Origin: Bacteroidota bacterium | GTDB lineage: Bacteria; Bacteroidota; Bacteroidia; AKYH767-A; JABDAW01 | NCBI GenBank assembly: GCA_023251595.1 | Contig: JAHEYM010000009.1 | Coordinates: forward strand, 1-25,489 | Length of the DNA stretch: 25,489 bases | Reading direction: 5' to 3' | Shown here: piece by piece, positions 1 through 7,275 of the stretch | Numbering within the stretch: position 1 is the stretch's first letter | Layout: each line of letters opens with the position of its first letter | The notes under the pieces: generated by a model | What the model was told of the DNA's origin: nothing | Databases searched by the model: none | The model's input: only the letters and a program-made list of their open reading frames with translations | Program-made: the position numbers and the translations under genes

Positions 1-1099
1 GTTCGCTTATGAGATTGTCCGGCAATTCTGAACTCAATTCGTAATCGACTATTCCCATTGGATTCCCTAAGCCTCTCAGCGAATATTCTACCACCGTTTT
101 ATTTGGTGTTTTGCATAAAAGAATTCCAATCGTTGGCAGGTGCGCGACTGTTTTTATTTTCTCATCCACCGTATTTATATAAAAATTTAATTTGCCAATA
201 TCTTCGGGTTTAAACGGGCGCACCTTCAATTCAAAAATTACAAAACGGTTTAGATTAAAGTTATAAAAAAGCAGGTCAAGTGAAAAATCATCCATCTCAA
301 CATCGAGATGATATTGGTTTCCAACGTAAGCAAATCCTTTTCCTAACTCAAGGAGAAATTGTTTTAAATTATTTATTAAAGCTTTTTCCAAATCACGCTC
401 TTTAACATCCTTGTTTAAGCCAAGAAAATTGAGGAGCATCGGGTTTTTAAGAGTTTCAATCGCCAAATCAGATTGGTATTCGGGCATAGTAATCTTAAAA
501 TTATTAATTGATTTTCCCTGACGTTTATATAAGTTGCTCTCTATCTGAAAAATTAACACGTTTCGGGACCAACTGTTTTTGATCGTTTCGGCTAAATAGA
601 ACATTGCTTCTTCTGTGTTTCTGCATTTCGTCAGTATCTGAATGTGGTGACCCCACGGCACAAGAACCAGTAACGACCTTATTTTGCGAAGATTTTCTAA
701 TTGGTCAACAGCTTGTTGACCAATTGCATTTTCTGAACTATTATTAGCTATAAGTTGAATTGTTTTGGAGGAGTTCAATTGGTCAACAGCTTGTTGACCA
801 ATTACCAGGGAATAAAATTGATACCATCTTCTCATATACTTCAAGTTGGTGAGAGAAAAGCCCTCCATTTGTGGAAATGCTTTCATCAGGTCATGGCTTA
901 GCTGTTCGACTATTTTATCTCCCCAGTCCGCCCTTGAAAGTTTTTCAACAAGCATTTGCCCTAAGTCCCAATAGACAGACAGGAGCTCAGAATTAACATG
1001 AATAGCTGCCCGTAACTGAGCGCTTCGGATTTTAGATTTGATTTCACCGAGTACTTTTGTGTACTCCTTGTGATTGATGATTTTGGAATTGGTTGCCAT
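1..1099 (-). CDS. DUF1016/YhcG-type PDDEXK nuclease-domain protein, 3' end outside the window
   Basis: The frame opens with ATG at 1097-1099 (MATNSKIINHKEYTK) and stays open to base 1, about 366 codons, close to the usual full length of this family, so little is missing. The N-terminal half has the DUF1016 helical region (VYWDLGQMLVEKLSRADWG; LKYMRRWYQFY) followed by PWGHHIQIL, a family hallmark. The C-terminal half has a PD-(D/E)xK nuclease-like core: an acidic residue in SLDLLFYNFNLNRFV followed by FELKVRPFKPEDIGKLNFY. The family is widespread, often next to restriction-modification or other defence genes, and its cellular role is poorly defined. Odd feature: the nine-residue segment IGQQAVDQL occurs twice (residues 100-108 and 126-134), each encoded by the same perfect DNA palindrome. 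It lies just outside the island border. Confidence 0.88.
   Translation of the reverse strand, partial: MATNSKIINHKEYTKVLGEIKSKIRSAQLRAAIHVNSELLSVYWDLGQMLVEKLSRADWGDKIVEQLSHDLMKAFPQMEGFSLTNLKYMRRWYQFYSLVIGQQAVDQLNSSKTIQLIANNSSENAIGQQAVDQLENLRKIRSLLVLVPWGHHIQILTKCRNTEEAMFYLAETIKNSWSRNVLIFQIESNLYKRQGKSINNFKITMPEYQSDLAIETLKNPMLLNFLGLNKDVKERDLEKALINNLKQFLLELGKGFAYVGNQYHLDVEMDDFSLDLLFYNFNLNRFVIFELKVRPFKPEDIGKLNFYINTVDEKIKTVAHLPTIGILLCKTPNKTVVEYSLRGLGNPMGIVDYELSSELPDNLISE
699..725. repeat. 27-bp palindrome, copy 1, inside the DUF1016 gene
   Basis: Perfect inverted repeat: 12-bp arms AATTGGTCAACA and TGTTGACCAATT around the 3-base loop GCT. It encodes IGQQAVDQL in the host frame and is identical to the copy at 777-803. 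The copies are 78 bp apart (26 codons), so both are read in the same frame. Confidence 0.95.
777..803. repeat. 27-bp palindrome, copy 2, inside the DUF1016 gene
   Basis: Base-for-base identical to 699-725, with the same arms and GCT loop. It lies between the DUF1016 N-terminal helices and the PWGHH motif, a position where a length change could be tolerated. Confidence 0.95.
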
Positions 1100-1192
1100 G
1101 AGAAAAAGATTAAAAGTTAGAAAAAGATAAAAAGCATGAAAGGAAGCGCAATATTAAGAAAAATTTCCCGAAAAATTATTTTTGCAATTTTT

Positions 1193-2164
1193 TTACCATT
1201 TTAAAGAAAAGCCAACCTGATTTCCATTTTGAGTCAGAGAAAATTCAACTTTTGTTTTTGATTTTGCAGATGTCGATACGGAAACATTTTGATGCGTTTT
1301 ATTGAAATGGCTAACGACCTGTTTCCCACAGAAATAACCAAGAAATGCCCCACCCAAAATATCCGATGCCCAATGTTGATGTTCGGTTAATCGTGATAGT
1401 CCGACGAGGGTTGCTGTAGAATAACATAGGATTGGTACGATTACATTTTGATTATATCTTGAAGCAAATACAGTAGCTATCGAAAATGCTGTGGCAGTGT
1501 GACCTGAAACAAAAGCGTCGAACGAGGAACCGGGTTTTTGAATCGCAAGATCCTGATCGTACTGTGCCATCGGTCCATACCAATATCCTCCTTCCTTTCT
1601 ACTATTTGAGTAAGACGCATTTGGTCTTTCTCTGCCTGTTCCTCTTTTTATTAACTGAACCCAAATTCCTGAAGTAATCAATGCCTGTGTTGCGAGTAAA
1701 CTAGTTTCAACACCCTTTTTATTGTTGAACACAGCGTAAGTAATTCCGATAGCACCCAACGCATAATATCCATAATTACCACCAAGCTCAGTTATAACAG
1801 GAGAAAATCCGTTAACCCATTTGTATTCTTGTTTTTTAGTACGGAACCACTCATCGAGGTCACCATCAAATTGAATAAGAGCCAATGTTGAACCTACAGT
1901 TGCTGCTGTATACAACCATTGTTTGGGAGTGAAATGGAAAGGTGCAAGGGCTTGTTCACCAACATTATAAATCAAGGATGGAAAGTATCCTTTTTGAGAT
2001 CGGAAGGAAAAGACACTATCTGTTTTGTAAAAGTTTTTTGGTACAGGTGATGAATTTACTTTCAGAGTATCTATTCTGGCAAAAGAATTTGAATTGACAA
2101 ATAGCCAGATGAATAGAATTACTGGAATTCGGTGAATAATAATATGAAAGCGGGAAAGATTCAC
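1193..2164 (-). CDS. PAP2-family acid phosphatase, exported
   Basis: A 323-residue PAP2 (type 2 phosphatidic acid phosphatase) protein, likely acting on lipid or pyrophosphate-type phosphomonoesters at the cell envelope. All three catalytic blocks are visible: KRGTGRERP (173-181), SGH (220-222, general-acid histidine), and SRLTEHQHWASD (257-268, with Arg258, nucleophile His264 and Asp268). The N-terminus has a hydrophobic segment (IPVILFIWLFV) followed by SFA, so a signal peptide or anchor is likely. Further hydrophobic helices lie around the catalytic blocks. The start is GTG at 2162-2164: the only nearby ATG is out of frame and followed at once by TGA, and no in-frame ATG occurs until deep in the protein. 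Ordinary chromosomal gene left of the island; the substrate cannot be told from sequence. Confidence 0.9.
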   Translation of the reverse strand: MNLSRFHIIIHRIPVILFIWLFVNSNSFARIDTLKVNSSPVPKNFYKTDSVFSFRSQKGYFPSLIYNVGEQALAPFHFTPKQWLYTAATVGSTLALIQFDGDLDEWFRTKKQEYKWVNGFSPVITELGGNYGYYALGAIGITYAVFNNKKGVETSLLATQALITSGIWVQLIKRGTGRERPNASYSNSRKEGGYWYGPMAQYDQDLAIQKPGSSFDAFVSGHTATAFSIATVFASRYNQNVIVPILCYSTATLVGLSRLTEHQHWASDILGGAFLGYFCGKQVVSHFNKTHQNVSVSTSAKSKTKVEFSLTQNGNQVGFSLKW

Positions 2165-2209
2165 ATTCAGATTTTAAGATTAATATCTCACCATATCGCT
2201 AGATGGTAG

Positions 2210-2234
2210 TAGCCCCGCCGGATATAGAAACCCT
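2210..2234 (-). other. Left attachment-site remnant (degraded tRNA 3' end)
   Basis: Read on the - strand this 25-base segment ends in CCGGCGGGGCTA, the acceptor end of the tRNA fragment at 23133-23178. Preceding bases GGGTTTCTATAT align to the T-arm with several mismatches, so this copy is decayed. It lies between the PAP2 gene and the integrase promoter. Confidence 0.6.
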
Positions 2235-2338
2235 TACTTGGTCTAACTTGGATTAACACTTAAATGTTCTGTTAATCAACGCTTTGCAAATTTGAGTGTC
2301 AGAGCAGGTTAAATTTAGTTACGATTAGTTAAGTATTT

Positions 2339-2358
2339 TTGTCAATTGTATTGTCAAT
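2339..2358. repeat. Direct repeats TTGTCAAT, 12 bp apart
   Basis: TTGTCAAT occurs at 2339-2346 and 2351-2358, both followed by a G/T-A-rich GTA. The pair sits between the left att remnant and the integrase start, overlapping the promoter region. It could be an integrase arm site or a repressor site; the function is inferred from position only. Confidence 0.45.
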
Positions 2359-2363
2359 GTATG

Positions 2364-2371
2364 TATCTTTG
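2364..2371 (+). promoter_or_regulatory. Bacteroidetes-type -7 promoter element for the integrase gene
   Basis: TATCTTTG matches the Bacteroidetes sigma-ABfr -7 consensus TAnnTTTG. A TTTTTG at about 2336-2341 lies about 22 bp upstream and could serve as the -33 box. Transcription would start around 2376-2378, ten or so bases before the ATG at 2388. This argues for the 2388 start over the upstream in-frame ATG at 2346. Confidence 0.5.
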
Positions 2372-2387
2372 TGCCAAATTAAATGCA

Positions 2388-3632
2388 ATGATACACGTCT
2401 CATTTTATTTACTGACTCCCGATGCAAAATCGCAGAGCGCAGTTTATGTTTCCATCAGCAACAAAATTTCAAGATTAAGGTTTGCGACCGGAGAAAGTTT
2501 TATCGCTTCATACTGCAATGTTAGGAAGAAAAAGGGCACGAAAGAACTGGTGAGACGAAATACTACTTTCTACATGGAATATAATTCCCGATTGAATGCC
2601 ATACGTGATTCTCTTATCGGGATTGAAATGGACTTAACCAAGAACAAACAAAAATGCAAGTTGGAGCAGGTAAGGGAAGCTTTTTACCTCGATATAGGCA
2701 AGCGGAAAGATGAAACACTCATTTCCTTTGATGAAGCATACCGGAAGTTCCTTGACGCATCAGAAAGCACTTGGAGCGATAATACGCAAAAGAAATTCAT
2801 ATCGACATTCAATCATCTGAAAGAATTTGAGAAAATAAATGGTGAAATAATTTTCGATAAAATAAATGAGGATTTTTGGAATCTATTCAGGGATAAATAT
2901 CTTGTCGGGAAAAAGAAATTCTCAAACCCATCATCTAATAAATATCTGAAAGGTTTCAAGCAGTTCATAAAGTTTGCGAAGAAGAAAAATATTATCAAGC
3001 ATGACATTGATTTAACCGATCTCAAATATCTCGATGAAATAGAACCATTTAAAATTGCGCTGAAAGATCATGAGGTTGAATCCTTGCTGTATCTCGATCT
3101 GACTAAAGCACCACGATTAGATAAGGTGCGTGATTTATTTATATTGGAGATATTGACCGGGCAAAGATTTTCGGACATTGAAAAACTGTTGGACAAAAAC
3201 CATATCTCAGATACGAATATTACTATTTACCAACAGAAAACAGGGGAACGTGTTTCGATCCCTATTCATCCGAAGTTAAGAACCCATCTTGCGTATATTT
3301 TCGATAAATATCCAAAGGGATTACCCACCATCACGAATCAAAAATTCAACGCATACCTTAAAGAAATTTGCATTCTTGCCGGATTCGATAAAAAACATTC
3401 ATGGGTTACACAAACCGGAAAGCAGAAAATAAAACAAACCGATTTTAGATACAACCTCATTACCAGTCACACAGGAAGGAGAACTTTCTGCACCCTTGCC
3501 TTGAAACAGAAGATTGATGCAGAACTCATCATGAAGGTTACAGGACACCGGAAATACGATCAGTTCAGGGAGTATGTAAAAGTTGATGATGCTGATGTTG
3601 AGGAGGCGTTTGAAGTAATGTTTGCAAAATGA
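2388..3632 (+). CDS. Tyrosine site-specific integrase/recombinase
   Basis: A 414-residue phage-type integrase expected to catalyse insertion and excision of the island at the tRNA site. An N-terminal arm-binding-like domain (MIHVSFYLLTPDAKSQSAVY), typical of Bacteroidetes element integrases, is followed by a core-binding SAM-like domain (about 110-200) and the catalytic domain. All catalytic residues can be placed: Arg260 (TGQRFSDIEKL), Lys284 (QQKTGERVSIP), His361-x-x-Arg364 (SHTGRRTF), His387 (VTGHRKY) and nucleophile Tyr396 (FREYVKV). An in-frame ATG at 2346 would add 14 residues, but the ATG at 2388 fits family N-termini and the promoter at 2364-2371. Its stop overlaps the next small ORF by ATGA. 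It appears intact. Confidence 0.93.
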   Translation: MIHVSFYLLTPDAKSQSAVYVSISNKISRLRFATGESFIASYCNVRKKKGTKELVRRNTTFYMEYNSRLNAIRDSLIGIEMDLTKNKQKCKLEQVREAFYLDIGKRKDETLISFDEAYRKFLDASESTWSDNTQKKFISTFNHLKEFEKINGEIIFDKINEDFWNLFRDKYLVGKKKFSNPSSNKYLKGFKQFIKFAKKKNIIKHDIDLTDLKYLDEIEPFKIALKDHEVESLLYLDLTKAPRLDKVRDLFILEILTGQRFSDIEKLLDKNHISDTNITIYQQKTGERVSIPIHPKLRTHLAYIFDKYPKGLPTITNQKFNAYLKEICILAGFDKKHSWVTQTGKQKIKQTDFRYNLITSHTGRRTFCTLALKQKIDAELIMKVTGHRKYDQFREYVKVDDADVEEAFEVMFAK

Positions 3633-3796
3633 AAGTGGAAATGAAGTATATCGGCAATAAAACAGAAATGAGAAAGATGAAAAGCAAAGCTGTTTCCAAG
3701 CAGAAGAAACTAAGCAAGCTACTCAGTTTTATAGCAAAGAATCCGATTCACCTTCCTGAAAATTACAAATTTAATCGTGATGAAATTTATGAATAA
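3629..3796 (+). CDS. Small basic protein coupled to the integrase (55 aa)
   Basis: The ATG overlaps the integrase stop (ATGA at 3629-3632), a classic translational-coupling arrangement. The product is Lys-rich (MKVEMKYIGNKTEMRKMKSK at the start) and ends ENYKFNRDEIYE, an ending reminiscent of some type II antitoxins (LPxxYKFxRDE). No toxin partner is next to it, so antitoxin identity is only a hint. It could be a directionality or accessory factor, or a degenerate antitoxin. Family not recognised with confidence. Confidence 0.55.
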   Translation: MKVEMKYIGNKTEMRKMKSKAVSKQKKLSKLLSFIAKNPIHLPENYKFNRDEIYE

Positions 3797-3835
3797 TATA
3801 CTCATCAATAAGAAAATTATCAATCCATTCAAATA

Positions 3836-5413
3836 GTGATTGAAGAACTAACAGAGAATAAACTAACAGAATACGAGTTCGACGATAATTCGATTGATAG
3901 GCTATTGCATTGGAATAACTATGAATGTGTTGTTGTAAATAATAGAGGTTATTTTTGGGCATCCAACATCGAGAAGAAAATTTACTCCGGTTCCGATGGC
4001 GAAGTTCAATATTTGAATCGGCAGAAAACAAAATTTAAAACGTTTGATGATTTATTTGATGAAGCCATTTTCATGGATTCCATCATGATGCCTAAGACAG
4101 AACCTCATCGATCTTTACTGAAAAGAAAATACAACTTCGAATTTAATCTTTGGTTGCAAAATGTGAAAGGATGGGTGTATGGTGACAGTATTCAGTATAT
4201 CGGATTTCTCTCAAAGGAAAACTGGAAAGAATTTTTACAAAATGAAAAAGAAAAGTCGAATTCTGCGAAAGAAAAATTAGATTCTGAGAAGAAAGGTTGG
4301 CAATTAGAGCGTGTAAAAACTTCCGATATGCGCAAAAAGAATAAACCTCCATTCTATTCTTTTGTCCTTGCAGGACAATTATCAGAAAGCATTTATCAGC
4401 TCAAATTCATTGCGAGTATAAAAACGAATGATGGATTAATCCCGGTCGAACCAACAGAAGTTGAATTAATTTTGGCTTTCATCCGAAACTTATATCAAAC
4501 TGATGTGAATGAAATTGATGAATATTTAGATTTTCATTTCAATAAATACGCAGGAAAAAAAATTGATTGGTGGAGATACACCAAGAGCAGATTGGAGGAT
4601 ATGAGAATAGATTCCAAAACAAACACCAAAATACTTCACCCCCACGATGAATTTATTTTTGAATGGATGGATAAAAAGAAAAGTGAAATCCGTAAACATT
4701 CAAATAAGTCGGATGCAATAAATAAAAAAGACCAAAATCAATTAATTAATTCAAATAAAATGATAAATCCCCGCATGACTGACGATGTAACAGGGAAAGA
4801 ATTTAAGAATTGTTCCGAGTTGATAGATTATGCAAAGAATAGAATAAAACATTTGAAGAGTCTAAAACCCTCGTACAACGAATTGGCTTTTTGGGAGTTG
4901 GAAAATAAAGAAATTCGAGAGGCAATGTCAGAAAGTATATATCGTTCGGATGAAAGCGCATTATTCCATGATGAACTTAGAAATTATCTTCACTACATAA
5001 ATAATAAACTTCATAAACAATCTGCTCATAAAAAGAAAACAAACATCAGCATGAAGCGGAAGAACAGACTGCCTCGTGAAATTCTTGTTAAACCCCTGAT
5101 GCTCTGCAATCTATTTGAGAGCATTTCAAAATATAAATTCATTATGAATTTGCTTGTTGAACAAAATTATTGCGAAGCAAATACTTTCATTTGGAAATAC
5201 GGTGGTAAAGGCAACAAGGGATTATTAGTAGATTTTATTAAAGACCTACATGTAAAGAAATACTATAGGGACAATAAAAGACCAACGATTAAACAGATTA
5301 AAGAGATTGCTCAGAATACTTTCGGTTTGAATATAAGTACAGACACTATTAAAAGAGCCAAACCGGGTGAAATTCAATTTCCTTTTATTCCGCTCGCCCC
5401 TACAATAGAGTAA
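3836..5413 (+). CDS. Hypothetical element-borne protein, 525 aa
   Basis: Long clean ORF with codon use like its neighbours. The start is taken as GTG at 3836 (GTGATTGAAGAACTAACAG); the frame has a stop at 3809-3811 and no ATG until about residue 80, so a non-ATG start or a longer AT-initiated form is likely. There is no signal peptide or membrane segment. A charged, possibly coiled stretch (about 130-155) and an aromatic-rich region (KIDWWRYTKSRLEDMR) are visible. The last 110 residues (FIWKYGGKGNKGLLVDFIKDL through IAQNTFGLNISTDTIKR) resemble the C-terminal pattern of RteC-like and other Bacteroidetes mobile-element proteins, a weak resemblance. It lies between the integrase and the HTH gene, so a role in element control or mobilisation is plausible. 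Function unknown. Confidence 0.7.
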   Translation: MIEELTENKLTEYEFDDNSIDRLLHWNNYECVVVNNRGYFWASNIEKKIYSGSDGEVQYLNRQKTKFKTFDDLFDEAIFMDSIMMPKTEPHRSLLKRKYNFEFNLWLQNVKGWVYGDSIQYIGFLSKENWKEFLQNEKEKSNSAKEKLDSEKKGWQLERVKTSDMRKKNKPPFYSFVLAGQLSESIYQLKFIASIKTNDGLIPVEPTEVELILAFIRNLYQTDVNEIDEYLDFHFNKYAGKKIDWWRYTKSRLEDMRIDSKTNTKILHPHDEFIFEWMDKKKSEIRKHSNKSDAINKKDQNQLINSNKMINPRMTDDVTGKEFKNCSELIDYAKNRIKHLKSLKPSYNELAFWELENKEIREAMSESIYRSDESALFHDELRNYLHYINNKLHKQSAHKKKTNISMKRKNRLPREILVKPLMLCNLFESISKYKFIMNLLVEQNYCEANTFIWKYGGKGNKGLLVDFIKDLHVKKYYRDNKRPTIKQIKEIAQNTFGLNISTDTIKRAKPGEIQFPFIPLAPTIE

Positions 5414-5414
5414 A

Positions 5415-5445
5415 TACACAAAATACACAAAGTGTATTTTGTGTA
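5415..5445. promoter_or_regulatory. Perfect 14-bp inverted repeat just after the 525-aa ORF
   Basis: Arms TACACAAAATACAC (5415-5428) and GTGTATTTTGTGTA (5432-5445) around AAA, starting two bases after the stop codon. The left arm overlaps two tandem copies of AAATACACA (5412-5420, 5421-5429). It is AT-rich and lacks a T-tract, so it is less like a rho-independent terminator than a dyad operator for the HTH protein encoded 70 bp downstream. A weak terminator remains possible. Confidence 0.6.
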
Positions 5446-5512
5446 GTGTCCTTCTCCTATTTCAGAAGATTATTATATCTTACTTTGCGATGAATTTATA
5501 ATCTATTCGTCG

Positions 5513-5836
5513 ATGAATGATATTCTGTTAAGTCCGATCCGCCTAAATGAACTTGAGACACTTATTCAAAATTCAGTTCGTAAAGTTCTTGCTGAAAGCC
5601 CGAAAGCGAAATCTCATCCGGAAGTTTTAGAACCCGAATATACCCCTGTTCAGGAACTTTTCAAAAAGAAGTATTGTTCCGCACCGACATTTTACGATCA
5701 TGTAAAACGTGGAAACGTCACACTCTATAAATTTGGAGGCAAATCTTTCGTGAAGACGGAGGAATTTTTCCAACAGTTCCACAAAGTTAAAACTGTTCCT
5801 TCAGTTCAAAGGTCAATCACAAAGCCTAAAAATTAA
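5513..5836 (+). CDS. Excisionase/AlpA-like helix-turn-helix protein
   Basis: A 107-residue protein. The N-terminal half is a helix (LNELETLIQNSVRKVLAES). The C-terminal half is a winged HTH of the MerR/Xis (HTH_17) sort: CSAPTFYDHVKRGNVTLYKFG, then KSFVKTEEF, the usual pattern S-x-x-T-x-Y-x-x-x-x-x-G followed by a basic wing. Proteins of this type act as recombination directionality factors or activators of excision and replication genes in integrative elements. It lies 70 bp after the dyad at 5415-5445, which could be its operator, and ahead of the replication genes. Excisionase is inferred from size and context; it could simply be a transcription regulator. Confidence 0.7.
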   Translation: MNDILLSPIRLNELETLIQNSVRKVLAESPKAKSHPEVLEPEYTPVQELFKKKYCSAPTFYDHVKRGNVTLYKFGGKSFVKTEEFFQQFHKVKTVPSVQRSITKPKN

Positions 5837-5849
5837 TCTTTAAACAAAA

Positions 5850-5871
5850 AGGCAGGAGCCTAACCCTGCCT
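5850..5871 (+). terminator. Terminator-like hairpin between HTH gene and RepA-like gene
   Basis: Arms AGGCAGG (5850-5856) and CCTGCCT (5865-5871) form a perfect 7-bp, GC-rich stem with an 8-base loop, 14 bases after the HTH stop. It is preceded by an A-tract and followed by ATAAAA rather than a run of T, so termination may be partial, or the hairpin may tune expression of the ATPase gene starting at 5884. Confidence 0.5.
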
Positions 5872-5883
5872 ATAAAATGCAAT

Positions 5884-7155
5884 ATGATGATGAGAGACAA
5901 AAGTACGGATAATTCTGGTAAATCAAGCGAGAGACAGGAAATAAATGGTGAGCATGGTGCGCTCAAACCTACACCTGATCTTTCTTTAATTTCTCCAACT
6001 CAAATTAAAAATCATGCAAACGAATTGATAGCGAGTGGCAGTGAAGATAAAATCTCCGATAATTTAAAGATCGTACTCCAAACCCACGAAAAGTTGAAGA
6101 AATTAAAAGCATGTGAAATAAAATTTTCCGATCCTGTTTTAATGCAGGATGATCATCCGGTAATATTTCTGCATACCATTAATGTAATTCAGGGTCAAGC
6201 GGGATCACACAAAAGCCGTTTGGCTGAAATTATTTGCGCAGCATTTCTAAAACAGAAGGATTGCAATAATGAATTGTTAGGATTTAATAGAACAGATTCG
6301 CACGAAGCCCACTCTGTAGTATATGTTGACACAGAACGAAATTTGACCGAACAATTGCCGTATGCTCTCCAATCAATTCAGATAAAAGCCGGATATAAAA
6401 AAGCCGACCACCCGGTTAACTTTGAATATATAAGTCTATTGCAGATTAAGAGAGAAGATAGATTTGCGACCCTAAACGAATACTTAAACCATATTCGGAG
6501 ACAGACAGCAAACCCTTTATTTATTGTTCTTGACGTTTCAACTGATTGTATTGAAGATTTTAATAAGACCGATAAGAGCATGGAGTTAATTGATTTGATG
6601 AACATGGCTATTAACGAACACAATGTAATTTTTCTTTGTATCATTCATGAAAACCCCAAAAGTGAGAAAGCACGGGGGCATTTCGGAACTGAACTCATGA
6701 ATAAAGCGAGTACAGTCATGCAAGTTGGTTTCGAAAAAGATGCGAATCAAAATGATACTGAAATAATCAGGGTCAAATATTTGAAATGCAGAAGCACCGC
6801 AAAACATCCTCCATTTCACATTCGATATAGTGATGAAGCAAAAGGATTGGTTATTGCCGATTCTCTTGAGGTTGCGGAAGTCATGAACAGCAGGAAACAG
6901 AAAGCGAGTAGGAATGATATGGTTGAGGCAATTGAAAGGTACTTAGGAGGCGGTACAACAATTACAAGAAATGATCTGCTCGGAAAACTAAAAATTGATT
7001 TTGATGCGAGTCAAAGAACTATCGAAAGTCGAATTGCCGAATTATTAATTTCTGAAGTTGAACTTCTTAACGGTAATGGTGAAAGATGCAAACTATTTAA
7101 GGAAATAAAAGACAAAACTGCTTTCTATAAATTGATACCACATGAGACCTTTTAA
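5884..7155 (+). CDS. RepA-like RecA-fold ATPase (AAA_25 type), probable replicative helicase or loader
   Basis: A 423-residue protein of the RepA/AAA_25 group found in plasmids and integrative elements. Walker A is GQAGSHKS (104-111), followed by VVYVDTE (146-151, catalytic Glu region) and Walker B FIVLDVSTDCIED (Asp217). Then comes VIFLCIIHEN and KARGHFGTELMNKAST, the RecA-like H-motif/sensor region typical of hexameric helicases. The C-terminus (about 345-400, with YLGGGTTITRNDLLGKLKI and RTIESRIAELL) looks like a winged-helix DNA-binding domain. Three ATGs are in tandem at the start. It is followed by a repeat block and a primase-like gene, the usual order of replication initiation genes in small elements. 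Likely role: origin opening or helicase activity during island replication. Confidence 0.8.
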   Translation: MMMRDKSTDNSGKSSERQEINGEHGALKPTPDLSLISPTQIKNHANELIASGSEDKISDNLKIVLQTHEKLKKLKACEIKFSDPVLMQDDHPVIFLHTINVIQGQAGSHKSRLAEIICAAFLKQKDCNNELLGFNRTDSHEAHSVVYVDTERNLTEQLPYALQSIQIKAGYKKADHPVNFEYISLLQIKREDRFATLNEYLNHIRRQTANPLFIVLDVSTDCIEDFNKTDKSMELIDLMNMAINEHNVIFLCIIHENPKSEKARGHFGTELMNKASTVMQVGFEKDANQNDTEIIRVKYLKCRSTAKHPPFHIRYSDEAKGLVIADSLEVAEVMNSRKQKASRNDMVEAIERYLGGGTTITRNDLLGKLKIDFDASQRTIESRIAELLISEVELLNGNGERCKLFKEIKDKTAFYKLIPHETF

Positions 7156-7163
7156 TAACGGAG

Positions 7164-7264
7164 GTTTGCACGTTTGCAAATTACGTTTGCAAATCGGAAT
7201 TGCAAACACAAATTCACACTTGCAAGTTTGCAAACCCCTATATACGCCTTTGCATATTGCAAAC
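7164..7264. repeat. Block of eight TTTGCAAA-type repeats, candidate replication origin (iterons)
   Basis: Within 101 bp between the ATPase stop and the primase-like start, the TTGCA/TGCAA core occurs eight times: GTTTGCAC (7164), GTTTGCAAAT (7172-7181 and 7185-7194, exactly 13 bp apart), AATTGCAAAC (7198-7207), CTTGCAAG (7219), GTTTGCAAAC (7226-7235, a perfect palindrome), CTTTGCAT (7248) and TATTGCAAAC (7255-7264). Orientation is mixed because the core is self-complementary. Placement next to RepA-like and primase-like genes suggests iterons or a dense operator. The region is also open in the primase frame from 7174, but the repeats argue that it is non-coding. Confidence 0.7.
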
Positions 7265-7275
7265 AACATCAACTA

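Noticed and set aside
699..803. Transcription terminators
   Set aside because: The palindromes are inside a conserved coding frame, have no T-tract and are AT-rich in the arms.
1486..1677. 63-aa plus-strand ORF within the PAP2 gene
   Set aside because: It is antisense to the conserved PAP2 catalytic motifs and has no ribosome site or recognisable domain.
7174..7275. N-terminal 34-residue extension of the primase-like protein
   Set aside because: It begins at TTG, has no family resemblance and consists of the TTTGCAAA repeats, so the ATG at 7276 was preferred.
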